Origin: Candidatus Nanopelagicales bacterium
GTDB taxonomy: Bacteria > Actinomycetota > Actinomycetes > S36-B12 > UBA5976
NCBI GenBank assembly: GCA_023257525.1
Contig: JALRCB010000018.1
Span: 1-12,902 of the forward strand
Direction: 5' to 3'
Length of the DNA stretch: 12,902 bases
The stretch's first letter is position 1. The number at the start of each line of letters is the position of its first letter. The notes under the pieces are model-generated. The model was not told the DNA's origin. It saw only the letters and a list, made by a program, of their open reading frames with translations, and did not search any database. Positions 1 to 6,631 of this stretch are shown here, in pieces. The position numbers and the translations under genes are program-made.

Positions 1-900
1 ATTCAAATGCTTAGCGGTACCAGAAACTTTTTCAAAGAGATCCAAATTTTCATTCGGCCCCCACATGCGAGCTAGATCTTCAGTGATTGATATTCCTACA
101 CGTTCCATTGCATCGTAGGCATCGCAGGAAACTTCGGCCAAGTTAAGTACCGGGACCCAAATGGGTTGCAGGATCGACATCCAATTTCTGAAAGTATTAA
201 CGCCAACCCCATCATCAATTGGAGTTATGGTCACTACATCTGGATGTAACCAGGCTGCTTCAAGTTTTGTAACGCTAATTGGCAAACCGGAAGTGTGATT
301 TTCCAGAGTCAAATCATCGAGGCCAAGGTAAGCCAGTTGATCGAACAAATCCTCGCGAGCCGAACTGGTGATTGCAATGTGTTCTGGGTCAGCAGCTTTG
401 GTTATCCATTTGGCATCAACTAAAGCGTGGATTTCGCTGGTGAGAATGTCATAAACGCCTGTTAGCGATAGTTCATCATCAGAATCGATAGGTAAGTAGC
501 GAACCAATAAGTCCGGCTCGAGAACTCGGCTGGCGATGGCACATAATTCATCAAAGTCAGCGCGGCCGTGTACAACATTGAACGCCAAGATGTGTCGGGG
601 TAACGTCGCATCGCGCGCACCTGACCAGAATTCAACAATTTTTGGATCTACTCCAGCGGCGCCATCTAACGACGCAACAAAGGCGTCGCAGGAATCGAGA
701 ATTCTTTGATCAGCCTGGGACGGTCGATGCACGATTGCAACCACATTTGGAAGTTTTTCAAAGGTGGCAAAAGGTGAGGTGTCGCTTACAGGCTGCGCCC
801 CCATGTTGGCGTAAACCTGTGCCAGGTCGGATGTTTCAGAGGTGATTACATAAATCAATACGTGCGGGTGCCCTGAGTGCACATCGGAACTAGGTAACAT
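1..900 (-). CDS. EF-G-like translation factor paralogue with degenerate GTPase domain (3' end outside window)
   Basis: Reading leftward from ATG at 900, the frame stays open for 300 codons to the window edge, so only the N-terminal part is visible. The protein resembles the G domain and G' subdomain of actinobacterial EF-G-like factors. It has DGAAGVDP at residues 79-86 (EF-G: DGVAGVEP), a following segment with LPRHILAFN and RADFDE (EF-G: PRI.FVNK.D..GADF), and RYLPID at 134-139 (EF-G: .QLPIG). The nucleotide-binding motifs are not recognisable. The P-loop position near 17-25 reads YVITSETSD without the Gly-rich turn or Lys, the DxPGH position reads HRPSQAD (58-64), and the NKxD position reads NVVH. 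From memory of the family, Streptomyces has an EF-G-like gene divergent from the same pgsA cluster, which supports the call. It probably cannot hydrolyse GTP, and its function is unknown. Absence of stops argues against a dead gene. In-frame ATGs at 906 and 930 are alternative starts, but the one at 900 has the best ribosome binding site. Confidence 0.62.
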   Translation of the reverse strand, partial: MLPSSDVHSGHPHVLIYVITSETSDLAQVYANMGAQPVSDTSPFATFEKLPNVVAIVHRPSQADQRILDSCDAFVASLDGAAGVDPKIVEFWSGARDATLPRHILAFNVVHGRADFDELCAIASRVLEPDLLVRYLPIDSDDELSLTGVYDILTSEIHALVDAKWITKAADPEHIAITSSAREDLFDQLAYLGLDDLTLENHTSGLPISVTKLEAAWLHPDVVTITPIDDGVGVNTFRNWMSILQPIWVPVLNLAEVSCDAYDAMERVGISITEDLARMWGPNENLDLFEKVSGTAKHLN

Positions 901-907
901 CGTCATA

Positions 908-913
908 TCCCTA
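908..913 (-). promoter_or_regulatory. Ribosome binding site of the EF-G-like gene
   Basis: On the minus strand the sequence TAGGGA lies 7 bases before the ATG at 900. It is too close to serve the in-frame ATG at 906 and lies downstream of the ATG at 930, so it selects the start at 900. Confidence 0.5.
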
Positions 914-938
914 CGAATAGTAGCGGCCATTTGGCAGT

Positions 939-945
939 AGAGGAA
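939..945 (+). promoter_or_regulatory. Ribosome binding site deciding the pgsA start
   Basis: AGAGGAA ends 6 bases before the GTG at 952. The longer reading frame begins with TTG at 931, which has no Shine-Dalgarno sequence and abuts the opposite-strand ATG at 930. The site therefore favours the GTG start. Confidence 0.65.
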
Positions 946-951
946 TTTATC

Positions 952-1566
952 GTGCTTGATAACGCAAACGCGCGTCGTTCAGCTGCTCGATTTATTGACC
1001 CAGTTGCCCGGCTTATGTTGCGACTGAAGGTAACCCCAGATGGAATTACCTGGTTTGGTTGCGGCGCAACAATTTTCATTTCAGTGGTCTTTTTGGCACA
1101 AGGAAATTTCTTGATAGGCGCAATCTTGTTTGGCGCTTTTGGCTTGATTGACCTGCTTGATGGAACCATGGCACGCATGCTTGGCACTGCTGGGCCTTGG
1201 GGAGCATTTCTAGACTCAACTTTGGATCGAATATCGGACGCAGCAGTTATTTGCGCATTGATCTACATCTATGTCAACGCCGATAGCAGCAACAGCCAAC
1301 TAGCCGTGATCGCTGGAATTTTGTCATTGGTTATGAGTTTGATGACTTCATATGCTCGTGCCAAAGCTGAGTCACTGGATGCCAAGTGCACAGTTGGAAT
1401 TGCAGAGCGGGCCGAACGCAACTTATTGATTTGGATTGCGCTACTTATCTCAGCTTTAGTTACTGATGTAATGCCATACGCGTTAGCAGCACTTGCGGTA
1501 CTTTCAACGATTACCGTAATTCAACGCATTTTGTTCGTACGAAAACAACTGGTGATAAAGGCGTGA
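952..1566 (+). CDS. pgsA: Phosphatidylinositol phosphate synthase (CDP-alcohol phosphatidyltransferase)
   Basis: Integral membrane enzyme of 204 residues that joins CDP-diacylglycerol to an alcohol phosphate. In actinobacteria the member encoded beside the PIM genes uses inositol 1-phosphate to make phosphatidylinositol phosphate. The full CDP-alcohol phosphotransferase signature D-x2-D-G-x2-A-R-x8-G-x3-D-x3-D is present, starting DLLDGTMAR, with metal-binding Asp at about 67, 70, 88 and 92. Several hydrophobic helices surround it. I chose GTG 952 because it has an AGAGGAA site and because the protein then starts MLDNANARR, as is usual for the family. A TTG at 931 would add seven residues. 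It is the first gene of a tight run with the acyltransferase and pimA, and this context points to the inositol lipid role rather than phosphatidylglycerophosphate synthesis. Substrate choice is inferred from context and the membrane location from the family. Confidence 0.88.
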   Translation: MLDNANARRSAARFIDPVARLMLRLKVTPDGITWFGCGATIFISVVFLAQGNFLIGAILFGAFGLIDLLDGTMARMLGTAGPWGAFLDSTLDRISDAAVICALIYIYVNADSSNSQLAVIAGILSLVMSLMTSYARAKAESLDAKCTVGIAERAERNLLIWIALLISALVTDVMPYALAALAVLSTITVIQRILFVRKQLVIKA

Positions 1567-2471
1567 AATCGCGACTTATTGATTTTGGGTATTGGCTTGG
1601 CTGGAATGCGCTTTGGATTATGCCAACTCGCTGGGCTTACTATCTTTTCGATAAAGCAGCTCAGATTGTTTGGCGTGGAAAACTTAATTCGATCAAGCAA
1701 CTCGAATTGAATTTGGCGCGAGTACTTGGTTGCGAAGTTGGCGATCCAAGAATTCGACCGCTTAGCTTGAAAACCATGCAAAGTTACATGCGTTACTACT
1801 GTGAAACTTTTATGTTGCCCAAATGGTCTGATGAGCAATTGCTTGGTCGAGTCCGTGCGGAAAATTCCGAAGTTGTTCTTGACGCGCTGAAATCCGGCGG
1901 CGCGGTTTTGACGCTGCCACATTTAGCAAACTGGGATTGGGCTGGCGCTTGGGCCGCACGCTATTTCGGTTCTCTGTGCACGGTTGCGGAGCGGCTTCGC
2001 CCTGAAGGTGTGTTTCAAAAGTTTCTTAAAGCCCGTGAATCTCGCGGTATAACTCTGATGCCGTTGTCAGGTGAAGGTGGAACTTACGAGTTCTTGCGGG
2101 AACACGTTAATCAAGGTCGACTGGTTGCGCTGTTGGGTGATCGCGATGTTGCTAAGAGTGGAATGAGTAACGAATTCTTTGGCCATCGCGCTTCGCTACC
2201 AATTGGCGCAGCCTTACTTGCGTTAGATACCGGCCGACCGCTCTTTACTTGTGCACCTTGGTATGACGGCGAAACTCTAGTGATCACTTTTGATGCTGAA
2301 GTTGTTTTCGATCGAAGTCCGGTACAGGGTCGAGATCGCCTGCGACGAGCTCAAGAGATTACAAAACTAGTGGCAGCAAATTTCGAGAAACATATCTCGG
2401 CACATCCAGATAATTGGCACCAACTGCAACCAGTGTGGCCAGACTTAGTTTTCCAAGAGGCAACCTCATGA
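1563..2471 (+). CDS. patA: Phosphatidylinositol mannoside acyltransferase (PatA-like, lysophospholipid acyltransferase superfamily)
   Basis: Protein of 302 residues related to the LpxL/HtrB type of acyltransferases. In mycobacteria the neighbour of PimA, PatA, transfers palmitoyl from acyl-CoA to the mannose of PIM1 or PIM2 at the cytoplasmic face of the membrane. The HX4D catalytic motif is visible as HLANWD (His120, Asp125), followed by the conserved blocks MPLSGEGG (166-173), LLGDRDV (190-196) and FFGHRASLPIGAALLA (205-220). The start is GTG at 1563 in a GTGA overlap with the stop of pgsA, and the stop overlaps the ATG of pimA in ATGA, so the three are almost certainly cotranscribed and translationally coupled. 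Length is normal for the family. The specific substrate is inferred from gene order. Confidence 0.87.
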   Translation: MKSRLIDFGYWLGWNALWIMPTRWAYYLFDKAAQIVWRGKLNSIKQLELNLARVLGCEVGDPRIRPLSLKTMQSYMRYYCETFMLPKWSDEQLLGRVRAENSEVVLDALKSGGAVLTLPHLANWDWAGAWAARYFGSLCTVAERLRPEGVFQKFLKARESRGITLMPLSGEGGTYEFLREHVNQGRLVALLGDRDVAKSGMSNEFFGHRASLPIGAALLALDTGRPLFTCAPWYDGETLVITFDAEVVFDRSPVQGRDRLRRAQEITKLVAANFEKHISAHPDNWHQLQPVWPDLVFQEATS

Positions 2472-3655
2472 GGATTGGCATTGTTTGTCCATACTCATGG
2501 GACATTCCGGGCGGCGTAAGTGCACACGTTGCAGATCTAGCTGAGGCCCTGATTCGAATGGGTCATCACGTAAGCGTGCTGGCACCAGCTGAATTCGATG
2601 AGCTATTGCCGAATTACGTAGTTTCAACGGGAAAGCCAAGAGCGGTTAAGTACAACGGTTCGGTAGCGCGATTGAGTTTTGGTCCGATTGCTGCCCGAAA
2701 AGTTTCGAAGTGGATTGAGGAAGGCGAGTTTGATGTTCTGCATGTGCATGAACCGCTTGCCCCAAGCCTTTCGGTCTTAGCTTGTTGGGCCGCCAAAGGT
2801 CCGATTGTGGCAACTTGGCATTCCTCAATGGATAAGTCGCGCATGATGCTTACGCTGTCAAAGCTGGCGCAGACTGCAATGGAGAAAGTATCAGCTCGAA
2901 TTGCAGTTAGTGAAGCAGCGCGAACCACCTTGATCAAGCATGTGGGCGGCGACGCAGTAGTGATTCCAAATGGCGTTGACATTTCAGCGTTCACAAACGC
3001 CAAGCCAATGTTTGGTTGGCCCGGCGCGAATCAATCCATTGTTTTCTTGGGCAGAGGTGACGAACCACGCAAAGGTTTGCAGGTACTGGTAGATGCTTAT
3101 CCTGAAATTCGACGACAACATCCAAATGTTCGATTGCTTATCGCCGGTCCAGGCGAGCCAGCCGACACTTTAAAGAAACTTTCTCGAGACGATCGAGCAA
3201 GTGTGACTGTGCTTGGCATGGTCGCGCCTCAAGATAAGGCCAGCGTCCTTGCATCCGGAACTGTATATGTCGCACCTAATACTGGCGGCGAATCCTTTGG
3301 CATTGTGTTGTTAGAGGCAATGGCAAGCGGGACACCCGTAGTTGCTAGTGACTTAGAAGCCTTTGAACGTGTGTTAGATCATGGCAAGGCTGGCATCACA
3401 TTCGAAAATGAAAATTCAGCCGACTTAGCAAAAGTAGTTTCTGGTTTGCTGTCGGACCCAAACCGATGCGCAGAACTTACTGCGCAAGGAAAGTTGCGAG
3501 CAGCGGAATTTGACTGGTCCGTAGTAGCCGAACGCATCGTCGATGTGTACGAGTCAATCCGAGTGCCAGGTGTGAAAGTTGAACCAGACCTAACCGGTCA
3601 AATGATTGGTCGACTAGGTCGCGGCAGAATAACCCCAGAGATGCGGAGTGATTAA
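2468..3655 (+). CDS. pimA: Phosphatidylinositol mannosyltransferase PimA (GT-B, GT4 family)
   Basis: Transfers the first mannose from GDP-mannose to phosphatidylinositol on the inner side of the membrane, giving PIM1. The 395-residue protein has the GT4 layout. The N-terminal nucleotide-fold segment contains the glycine turn YSWDIPGGVS (9-18), then HVHEPLAPS (92-100) and TWHSS with His118. The C-terminal domain begins near PNGVD (167-171) and carries GRGDEPRKG (195-203), in which Arg196 and Lys202 match the PimA substrate-binding pair. The EX7E motif follows, ESFGIVLLE (Glu275, Glu283). ATG 2468 is chosen because it overlaps the previous stop, has AGAGG about 8 bases upstream, and gives the canonical start MRIGIVCPYS. 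An in-frame ATG at 2414 lies inside patA. The tail after about residue 370 (RVPGVKVEP onward) looks like a short family-variable extension. Confidence 0.93.
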   Translation: MRIGIVCPYSWDIPGGVSAHVADLAEALIRMGHHVSVLAPAEFDELLPNYVVSTGKPRAVKYNGSVARLSFGPIAARKVSKWIEEGEFDVLHVHEPLAPSLSVLACWAAKGPIVATWHSSMDKSRMMLTLSKLAQTAMEKVSARIAVSEAARTTLIKHVGGDAVVIPNGVDISAFTNAKPMFGWPGANQSIVFLGRGDEPRKGLQVLVDAYPEIRRQHPNVRLLIAGPGEPADTLKKLSRDDRASVTVLGMVAPQDKASVLASGTVYVAPNTGGESFGIVLLEAMASGTPVVASDLEAFERVLDHGKAGITFENENSADLAKVVSGLLSDPNRCAELTAQGKLRAAEFDWSVVAERIVDVYESIRVPGVKVEPDLTGQMIGRLGRGRITPEMRSD

Positions 3656-4197
3656 TGAATAGTCAATCGATCATCCTTGTTGTGGCCATTGCTTTTGCAG
3701 TTTGGTATTTGTCACATCAAGCCGGCCGACTTGATCGTCTGCATCATCGAATTGAAGTAACTGAACTTGCGCTGCACGGCCAACTCGTAAGACGTGGGGG
3801 AATCGTTGCGGAGTTGGCAGCAGTGCCTGGAATTGATCCAGCGCTGTCGGTGCTTTGGGGACAGGCTGCGCACGAAGCACTAATTTTGCAAGAAGTCTCT
3901 TCGCCAGAGCGAACCCAAGTCGAAGACGAGTTAACGAGTATTTTGGTTATGACTTTGGACGAAGCCGAGGAAGTCAACGAAATCCGAAGCAATCAGCATG
4001 CCTCAGCTTTGCTCGATGAGTTGGCCCAAGTCTGCGATCGCATCCAAATGAGCCAGCAATTCCATACGGCTGCAGTACGTGATTGCCTTGAGATTCGTGA
4101 GCAATTTTTGGTTAGGTTCTTCCGTTTGGCTGGCAGGGCCAAACCGCCTGTCCCAGTCGATCTGGATGTCCAGATTCCGCCAGCCTTAGCCGACTAG
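3655..4197 (+). CDS. LemA-like membrane-anchored protein of unknown function
   Basis: Protein of 180 residues with one N-terminal hydrophobic segment (about 4-19) and no other membrane span. The rest looks helical. The stretch GRLDRLHHRIEVTELALHG (24-42), followed by QLVRRGGIVAELA, resembles the LemA pattern in which an aligned helix reads roughly W..(I/L)D.QL.RR..L...L. Near the end, AAVRDCLEIREQFLVRFFRLAG resembles the second LemA helix. Actinobacteria commonly have such a protein between pimA and pdxS. The start ATG overlaps the TAA of pimA by one base (TAATG) and has GGAG upstream, so it belongs to the lipid operon. Family membership is moderately supported and function is unknown. Position suggests a role at the cell envelope, but nothing in the sequence shows an enzyme active site. 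Confidence 0.72.
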   Translation: MNSQSIILVVAIAFAVWYLSHQAGRLDRLHHRIEVTELALHGQLVRRGGIVAELAAVPGIDPALSVLWGQAAHEALILQEVSSPERTQVEDELTSILVMTLDEAEEVNEIRSNQHASALLDELAQVCDRIQMSQQFHTAAVRDCLEIREQFLVRFFRLAGRAKPPVPVDLDVQIPPALAD

Positions 4198-4216
4198 CAA
4201 AAAAGCCCCGGCTCGC

Positions 4217-4222
4217 TAGACT
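4217..4222 (+). promoter_or_regulatory. Candidate -10 element for pdxS
   Basis: TAGACT fits the actinobacterial TAnnnT -10 pattern and lies 33 bases before the pdxS ATG. No convincing -35 is visible 16-19 bases upstream. The 58-base gap is the first break in the gene run that begins at pgsA, which makes a promoter here plausible. Confidence 0.35.
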
Positions 4223-4255
4223 TGGGGAAACCTAAGAAACTTTAAAAGGAACAAC

Positions 4256-5161
4256 ATGGCAACGGATGCAGCAAGCACAGGCGTAACTGGCACTACCCGC
4301 GTTAAGCGCGGAATGGCCGACATGCTCAAGGGTGGCGTCATTATGGACGTCGTTAACGTGGAGCAGGCCAAGATTGCTGAAGATGCTGGCGCAATTGCAG
4401 TAATGGCGCTGGAACGCGTACCTGCAGACATTCGCGCCCAGGGTGGCGTAGCTCGCATGTCTGATCCGACCATGATCGATGAAATCATTCAGGCAGTTTC
4501 CATTCCAGTTATGGCAAAAGCTCGCATCGGACATTTTGTTGAAGCGCAAGTTATCCAAAGTCTTGGTGTTGACTACATCGACGAATCTGAAGTTTTAACT
4601 CCAGCTGATTACATCAATCACATCGACAAATGGGCTTTCACGGTTCCTTTCGTATGTGGTGCGACAAATCTCGGTGAAGCACTTCGTCGTATTAATGAAG
4701 GTGCCGCAATGATTCGCTCTAAGGGTGAAGCAGGAACTGGTGACGTATCAAATGCAACTGGTCACATCCGCACAATCAAGGGTGAGATTCGCCGACTATC
4801 TTCGATGAGCAAAGACGAACTTTATGTAGCAGCAAAAGAACTTCAAGCTCCTTACGATTTAGTTTGCGAAGTAGCTGAAAAGGGTGCGCTTCCAGTTGTA
4901 CTTTTCACAGCTGGTGGAATTGCAACGCCTGCAGATGCAGCCATGATGATGCAGCTTGGCGCTGACGGCGTATTTGTTGGCTCTGGAATCTTCAAGTCTG
5001 GCGATCCAGTTAAGCGAGCAAATGCCATCGTGCAGGCAACACTTCACTTTGATAACCCAGACGAAATTGCGAAAGCATCACGCGGTTTGGGTGAAGCGAT
5101 GGTTGGAATCAACGTTGCTGACATTCCTGTGCCACATCGTCTGGCTGAACGCGGCTGGTAG
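4256..5161 (+). CDS. pdxS: Pyridoxal 5'-phosphate synthase subunit PdxS
   Basis: Synthase subunit of the deoxyxylulose-independent vitamin B6 pathway. It builds PLP from ribose 5-phosphate, glyceraldehyde 3-phosphate and ammonia supplied by PdxT, as a dodecamer of TIM barrels in the cytoplasm. The 301-residue protein is full length. The family blocks are evident: MADMLKGGVIMDV with Asp31, PVMAKARIGH with the Schiff-base Lys88, and MIRSKGEAGTGDV with Lys156. The phosphate-binding ends GGIATPADA and GVFVGSGIFKS follow. All key residues sit seven positions later than in the Bacillus subtilis enzyme because of a slightly longer N terminus. The ATG has AAAAGGA five bases upstream. pdxT follows after 5 bases. 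I see no divergent MocR-type regulator (PdxR) beside it. Confidence 0.98.
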   Translation: MATDAASTGVTGTTRVKRGMADMLKGGVIMDVVNVEQAKIAEDAGAIAVMALERVPADIRAQGGVARMSDPTMIDEIIQAVSIPVMAKARIGHFVEAQVIQSLGVDYIDESEVLTPADYINHIDKWAFTVPFVCGATNLGEALRRINEGAAMIRSKGEAGTGDVSNATGHIRTIKGEIRRLSSMSKDELYVAAKELQAPYDLVCEVAEKGALPVVLFTAGGIATPADAAMMMQLGADGVFVGSGIFKSGDPVKRANAIVQATLHFDNPDEIAKASRGLGEAMVGINVADIPVPHRLAERGW

Positions 5162-5166
5162 TTGCT

Positions 5167-5772
5167 ATGTCCCCAGTAATTGGGGTTCTCGCAATCCAAG
5201 GTGATGTGCGGGAACACGCACGTTGTCTCGAACAGCTCGATGTTGATGTTCGCCTCGTAAAAACTGCTGAACAACTAAAAGACATTGCTGGTCTAGTTAT
5301 TCCTGGTGGGGAATCAACAACCATGAGCATTCTGGCTGTTAAAAACAACTTATTTGGGCCACTACGCGAACTTCGCACCCAAATCCCGATGTATGGATCG
5401 TGCGCAGGGTTAATCATGCTGGCGAACTCGATCTCCGATGGGCGAGCCGATCAAGAAACTATAGGCGGATTAAGCATCACCGCTAAGCGCAATGCTTTTG
5501 GGCGACAAGTTGATTCGTTTGAAATTGACTTACACATTCCTGCGATAGGCGAACCTGATTACCACGCAGTGTTTATTCGCGCGCCGCTAGTTGAAGCAGC
5601 GAGTTCAGCAGTGGAAGTTCTTGCTGCAATTCCGGCAGGCAAATCTCTGACCGGTACGGATCAGGTAGTTGCAGTAAGGCAAGATAATCTCATGGCAACT
5701 TCCTTTCATCCAGAGATCACTTCAGATTTAAGAATTCATAAGTATTTTGTAGACATGGTGAGGTCAGCATGA
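5167..5772 (+). CDS. pdxT: Pyridoxal 5'-phosphate synthase glutaminase subunit PdxT
   Basis: Class I glutaminase that releases ammonia from glutamine and channels it to PdxS. The 201-residue protein shows the family features in order: the N terminus IGVLAIQGD, the oxyanion block IPGGEST (45-51), the nucleophile elbow YGSCAGLI with Cys79, and FHPEIT with the catalytic His181 and Glu183. The more usual GTCAG is GSCAG here, a mild change. The gene begins 5 bases after pdxS, and its stop overlaps the yebC start in ATGA. The ribosome binding site is weak, which fits translational coupling to pdxS. Confidence 0.97.
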   Translation: MSPVIGVLAIQGDVREHARCLEQLDVDVRLVKTAEQLKDIAGLVIPGGESTTMSILAVKNNLFGPLRELRTQIPMYGSCAGLIMLANSISDGRADQETIGGLSITAKRNAFGRQVDSFEIDLHIPAIGEPDYHAVFIRAPLVEAASSAVEVLAAIPAGKSLTGTDQVVAVRQDNLMATSFHPEITSDLRIHKYFVDMVRSA

Positions 5773-6521
5773 GTGGACATTCCAAATGGGCAACCACAAA
5801 GCACAAAAAAGCTGTGATCGATTCCCGTCGTGGAAAACTTTTTGCGAAGCTAATCAAAAACATAGAAGTAGCTGCACGAGTTGGCGGGGGAGATCCAGCT
5901 GCGAATCCAACACTTTACGATGCAATCACAAAGGCTAAAAAGAGCTCAGTTCCAAACGACAACATCGATCGCGCAGTTAAGCGTGGCTCTGGTGTAGAAG
6001 CTGGCGGCGCGGATTACCAGACCATCATGTACGAAGGCTATGGACCAAATGGCGTCGCATTGCTAATCGAATGTTTGTCAGATAATCGCAATCGGGCTGC
6101 GTCTGATACCCGCGTTGCAGTTACTCGCAACGGTGGCAACATGGCAGATCCTGGTTCAGTTTCTTACATGTTTGAGCGCAAGGGCGTTGTGATGGTTCCG
6201 GAAGGCGCATCAACTGAAGAACAAATCATGGACGCTGTCCTGGACGCTGGTGCTGAAGAAGTAAATGATCATGGCGGCAGTATTGAAATCATCAGTGACT
6301 CCAAAGATGTTGTTGCCGTCCGACAGGCACTGCAAGCAGCTGGGATTGACTATGAGTCAGCCGAATCAACATTCGTACCGAACATGACAGTTCCGGTCGA
6401 TGCCGACACAGCTCGCAAGGTTTTCGCCTTAATCGAAGCCCTAGAAGACGTTGATGATGTCCAGAATGTATTTACCAATATCGACATCTCGGATGAAGTC
6501 TTGGCTCAATTAGCCGACTAA
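5769..6521 (+). CDS. yebC: YebC/PmpR/TACO1-family protein (DUF28)
   Basis: Protein of 250 residues with the diagnostic N terminus MSGHSKWATTKHKK and the full three-domain length of the family, including GPNGVALLIE and the glycine-rich NGGNMADPGSVSYMF. Members have been described both as DNA-binding transcription regulators and, more recently, as translation factors that relieve ribosome stalling on proline-rich stretches. The mitochondrial homologue TACO1 acts in translation. It begins in an ATGA overlap with pdxT, with GTGAGG upstream, so it is coexpressed with PLP synthase. It stands upstream of ruvC, as in many bacteria, but here a separate SOS operator separates it from ruvC. The nearby SecD carries a proline-rich linker, although no direct link is shown. 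Confidence 0.95.
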   Translation: MSGHSKWATTKHKKAVIDSRRGKLFAKLIKNIEVAARVGGGDPAANPTLYDAITKAKKSSVPNDNIDRAVKRGSGVEAGGADYQTIMYEGYGPNGVALLIECLSDNRNRAASDTRVAVTRNGGNMADPGSVSYMFERKGVVMVPEGASTEEQIMDAVLDAGAEEVNDHGGSIEIISDSKDVVAVRQALQAAGIDYESAESTFVPNMTVPVDADTARKVFALIEALEDVDDVQNVFTNIDISDEVLAQLAD

Positions 6522-6527
6522 GGCCAG

Positions 6528-6557
6528 GCAAAAAGCGACACTAAAGCGGCTATTTGC
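6528..6557 (+). terminator. Possible hairpin terminator after yebC
   Basis: GCAAAAAGC (6528-6536) can pair with GCTATTTGC (6549-6557) through eight base pairs with one mismatch, leaving a 12-base loop. It begins seven bases after the yebC stop. No U-run follows, so it is at best a weak or unconventional terminator. Confidence 0.35.
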
Positions 6558-6601
6558 TACAAATCGAGCCCCAAATCCTCCACTATTGGCCACTCATGGC
6601 A

Positions 6602-6607
6602 TAGGCT
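6602..6607 (+). promoter_or_regulatory. Candidate -10 element of the ruvCAB promoter
   Basis: TAGGCT fits TAnnnT and ends two bases before the LexA box, so a start of transcription about seven bases downstream would fall inside the operator. No good -35 is visible. This is a plausible arrangement for a LexA-repressed promoter. Confidence 0.4.
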
Positions 6608-6609
6608 TT

Positions 6610-6623
6610 CGAACAGATGTTCG
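6610..6623 (+). promoter_or_regulatory. LexA (SOS) operator of ruvCAB
   Basis: CGAACAGATGTTCG is a perfect inverted repeat (CGAAC-N4-GTTCG) matching the SOS box consensus known from actinobacteria and Bacillus-type LexA. It lies between the candidate -10 and the ruvC ribosome binding site, whose first G it shares. LexA bound here should block transcription of ruvC, ruvA and ruvB until DNA damage triggers its self-cleavage. ruvC is a known LexA target in Mycobacterium, from memory. Confidence 0.87.
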
Positions 6624-6627
6624 GAGG
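6623..6627 (+). promoter_or_regulatory. Ribosome binding site deciding the ruvC start
   Basis: GGAGG lies four bases before ATG 6632. An in-frame ATG at 6617 lies inside the LexA box and upstream of this site, so it is unlikely to be used. Confidence 0.7.
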
Positions 6628-6631
6628 AAAA

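Noticed and set aside
931..951. TTG at 931 as the start of pgsA.
   Set aside because: No ribosome binding site precedes it, while GTG 952 has AGAGGAA at good spacing and gives the family-typical N terminus.
642..1187. Small open frames at 642-845 (plus) and 903-1187 (minus).
   Set aside because: They lie opposite the EF-G-like frame and pgsA respectively, encode compositionally odd peptides (Arg/Gln-rich, Ser/Lys-rich) and lack family features.
2414..2467. ATG at 2414 as the start of pimA.
   Set aside because: It lies 58 bases inside patA and adds 18 residues unlike any PimA N terminus. ATG 2468 begins the canonical MRIGIVCPYS.
4194..4219. Inverted repeat CTAGC ... GCTAG with an inner AGCCCCGGCT palindrome after the LemA-like gene, considered as a terminator or attenuator.
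   Set aside because: The outer stem is five pairs, the inner one cannot close with a normal loop beyond three pairs, and no T-run follows on the plus strand. It also overlaps the stop codon and the putative -10.
6617..6631. ATG at 6617 as the start of ruvC.
   Set aside because: It lies within the LexA box and upstream of the GGAGG that serves ATG 6632, and RuvC proteins begin at the MRILGIDPG-type sequence.
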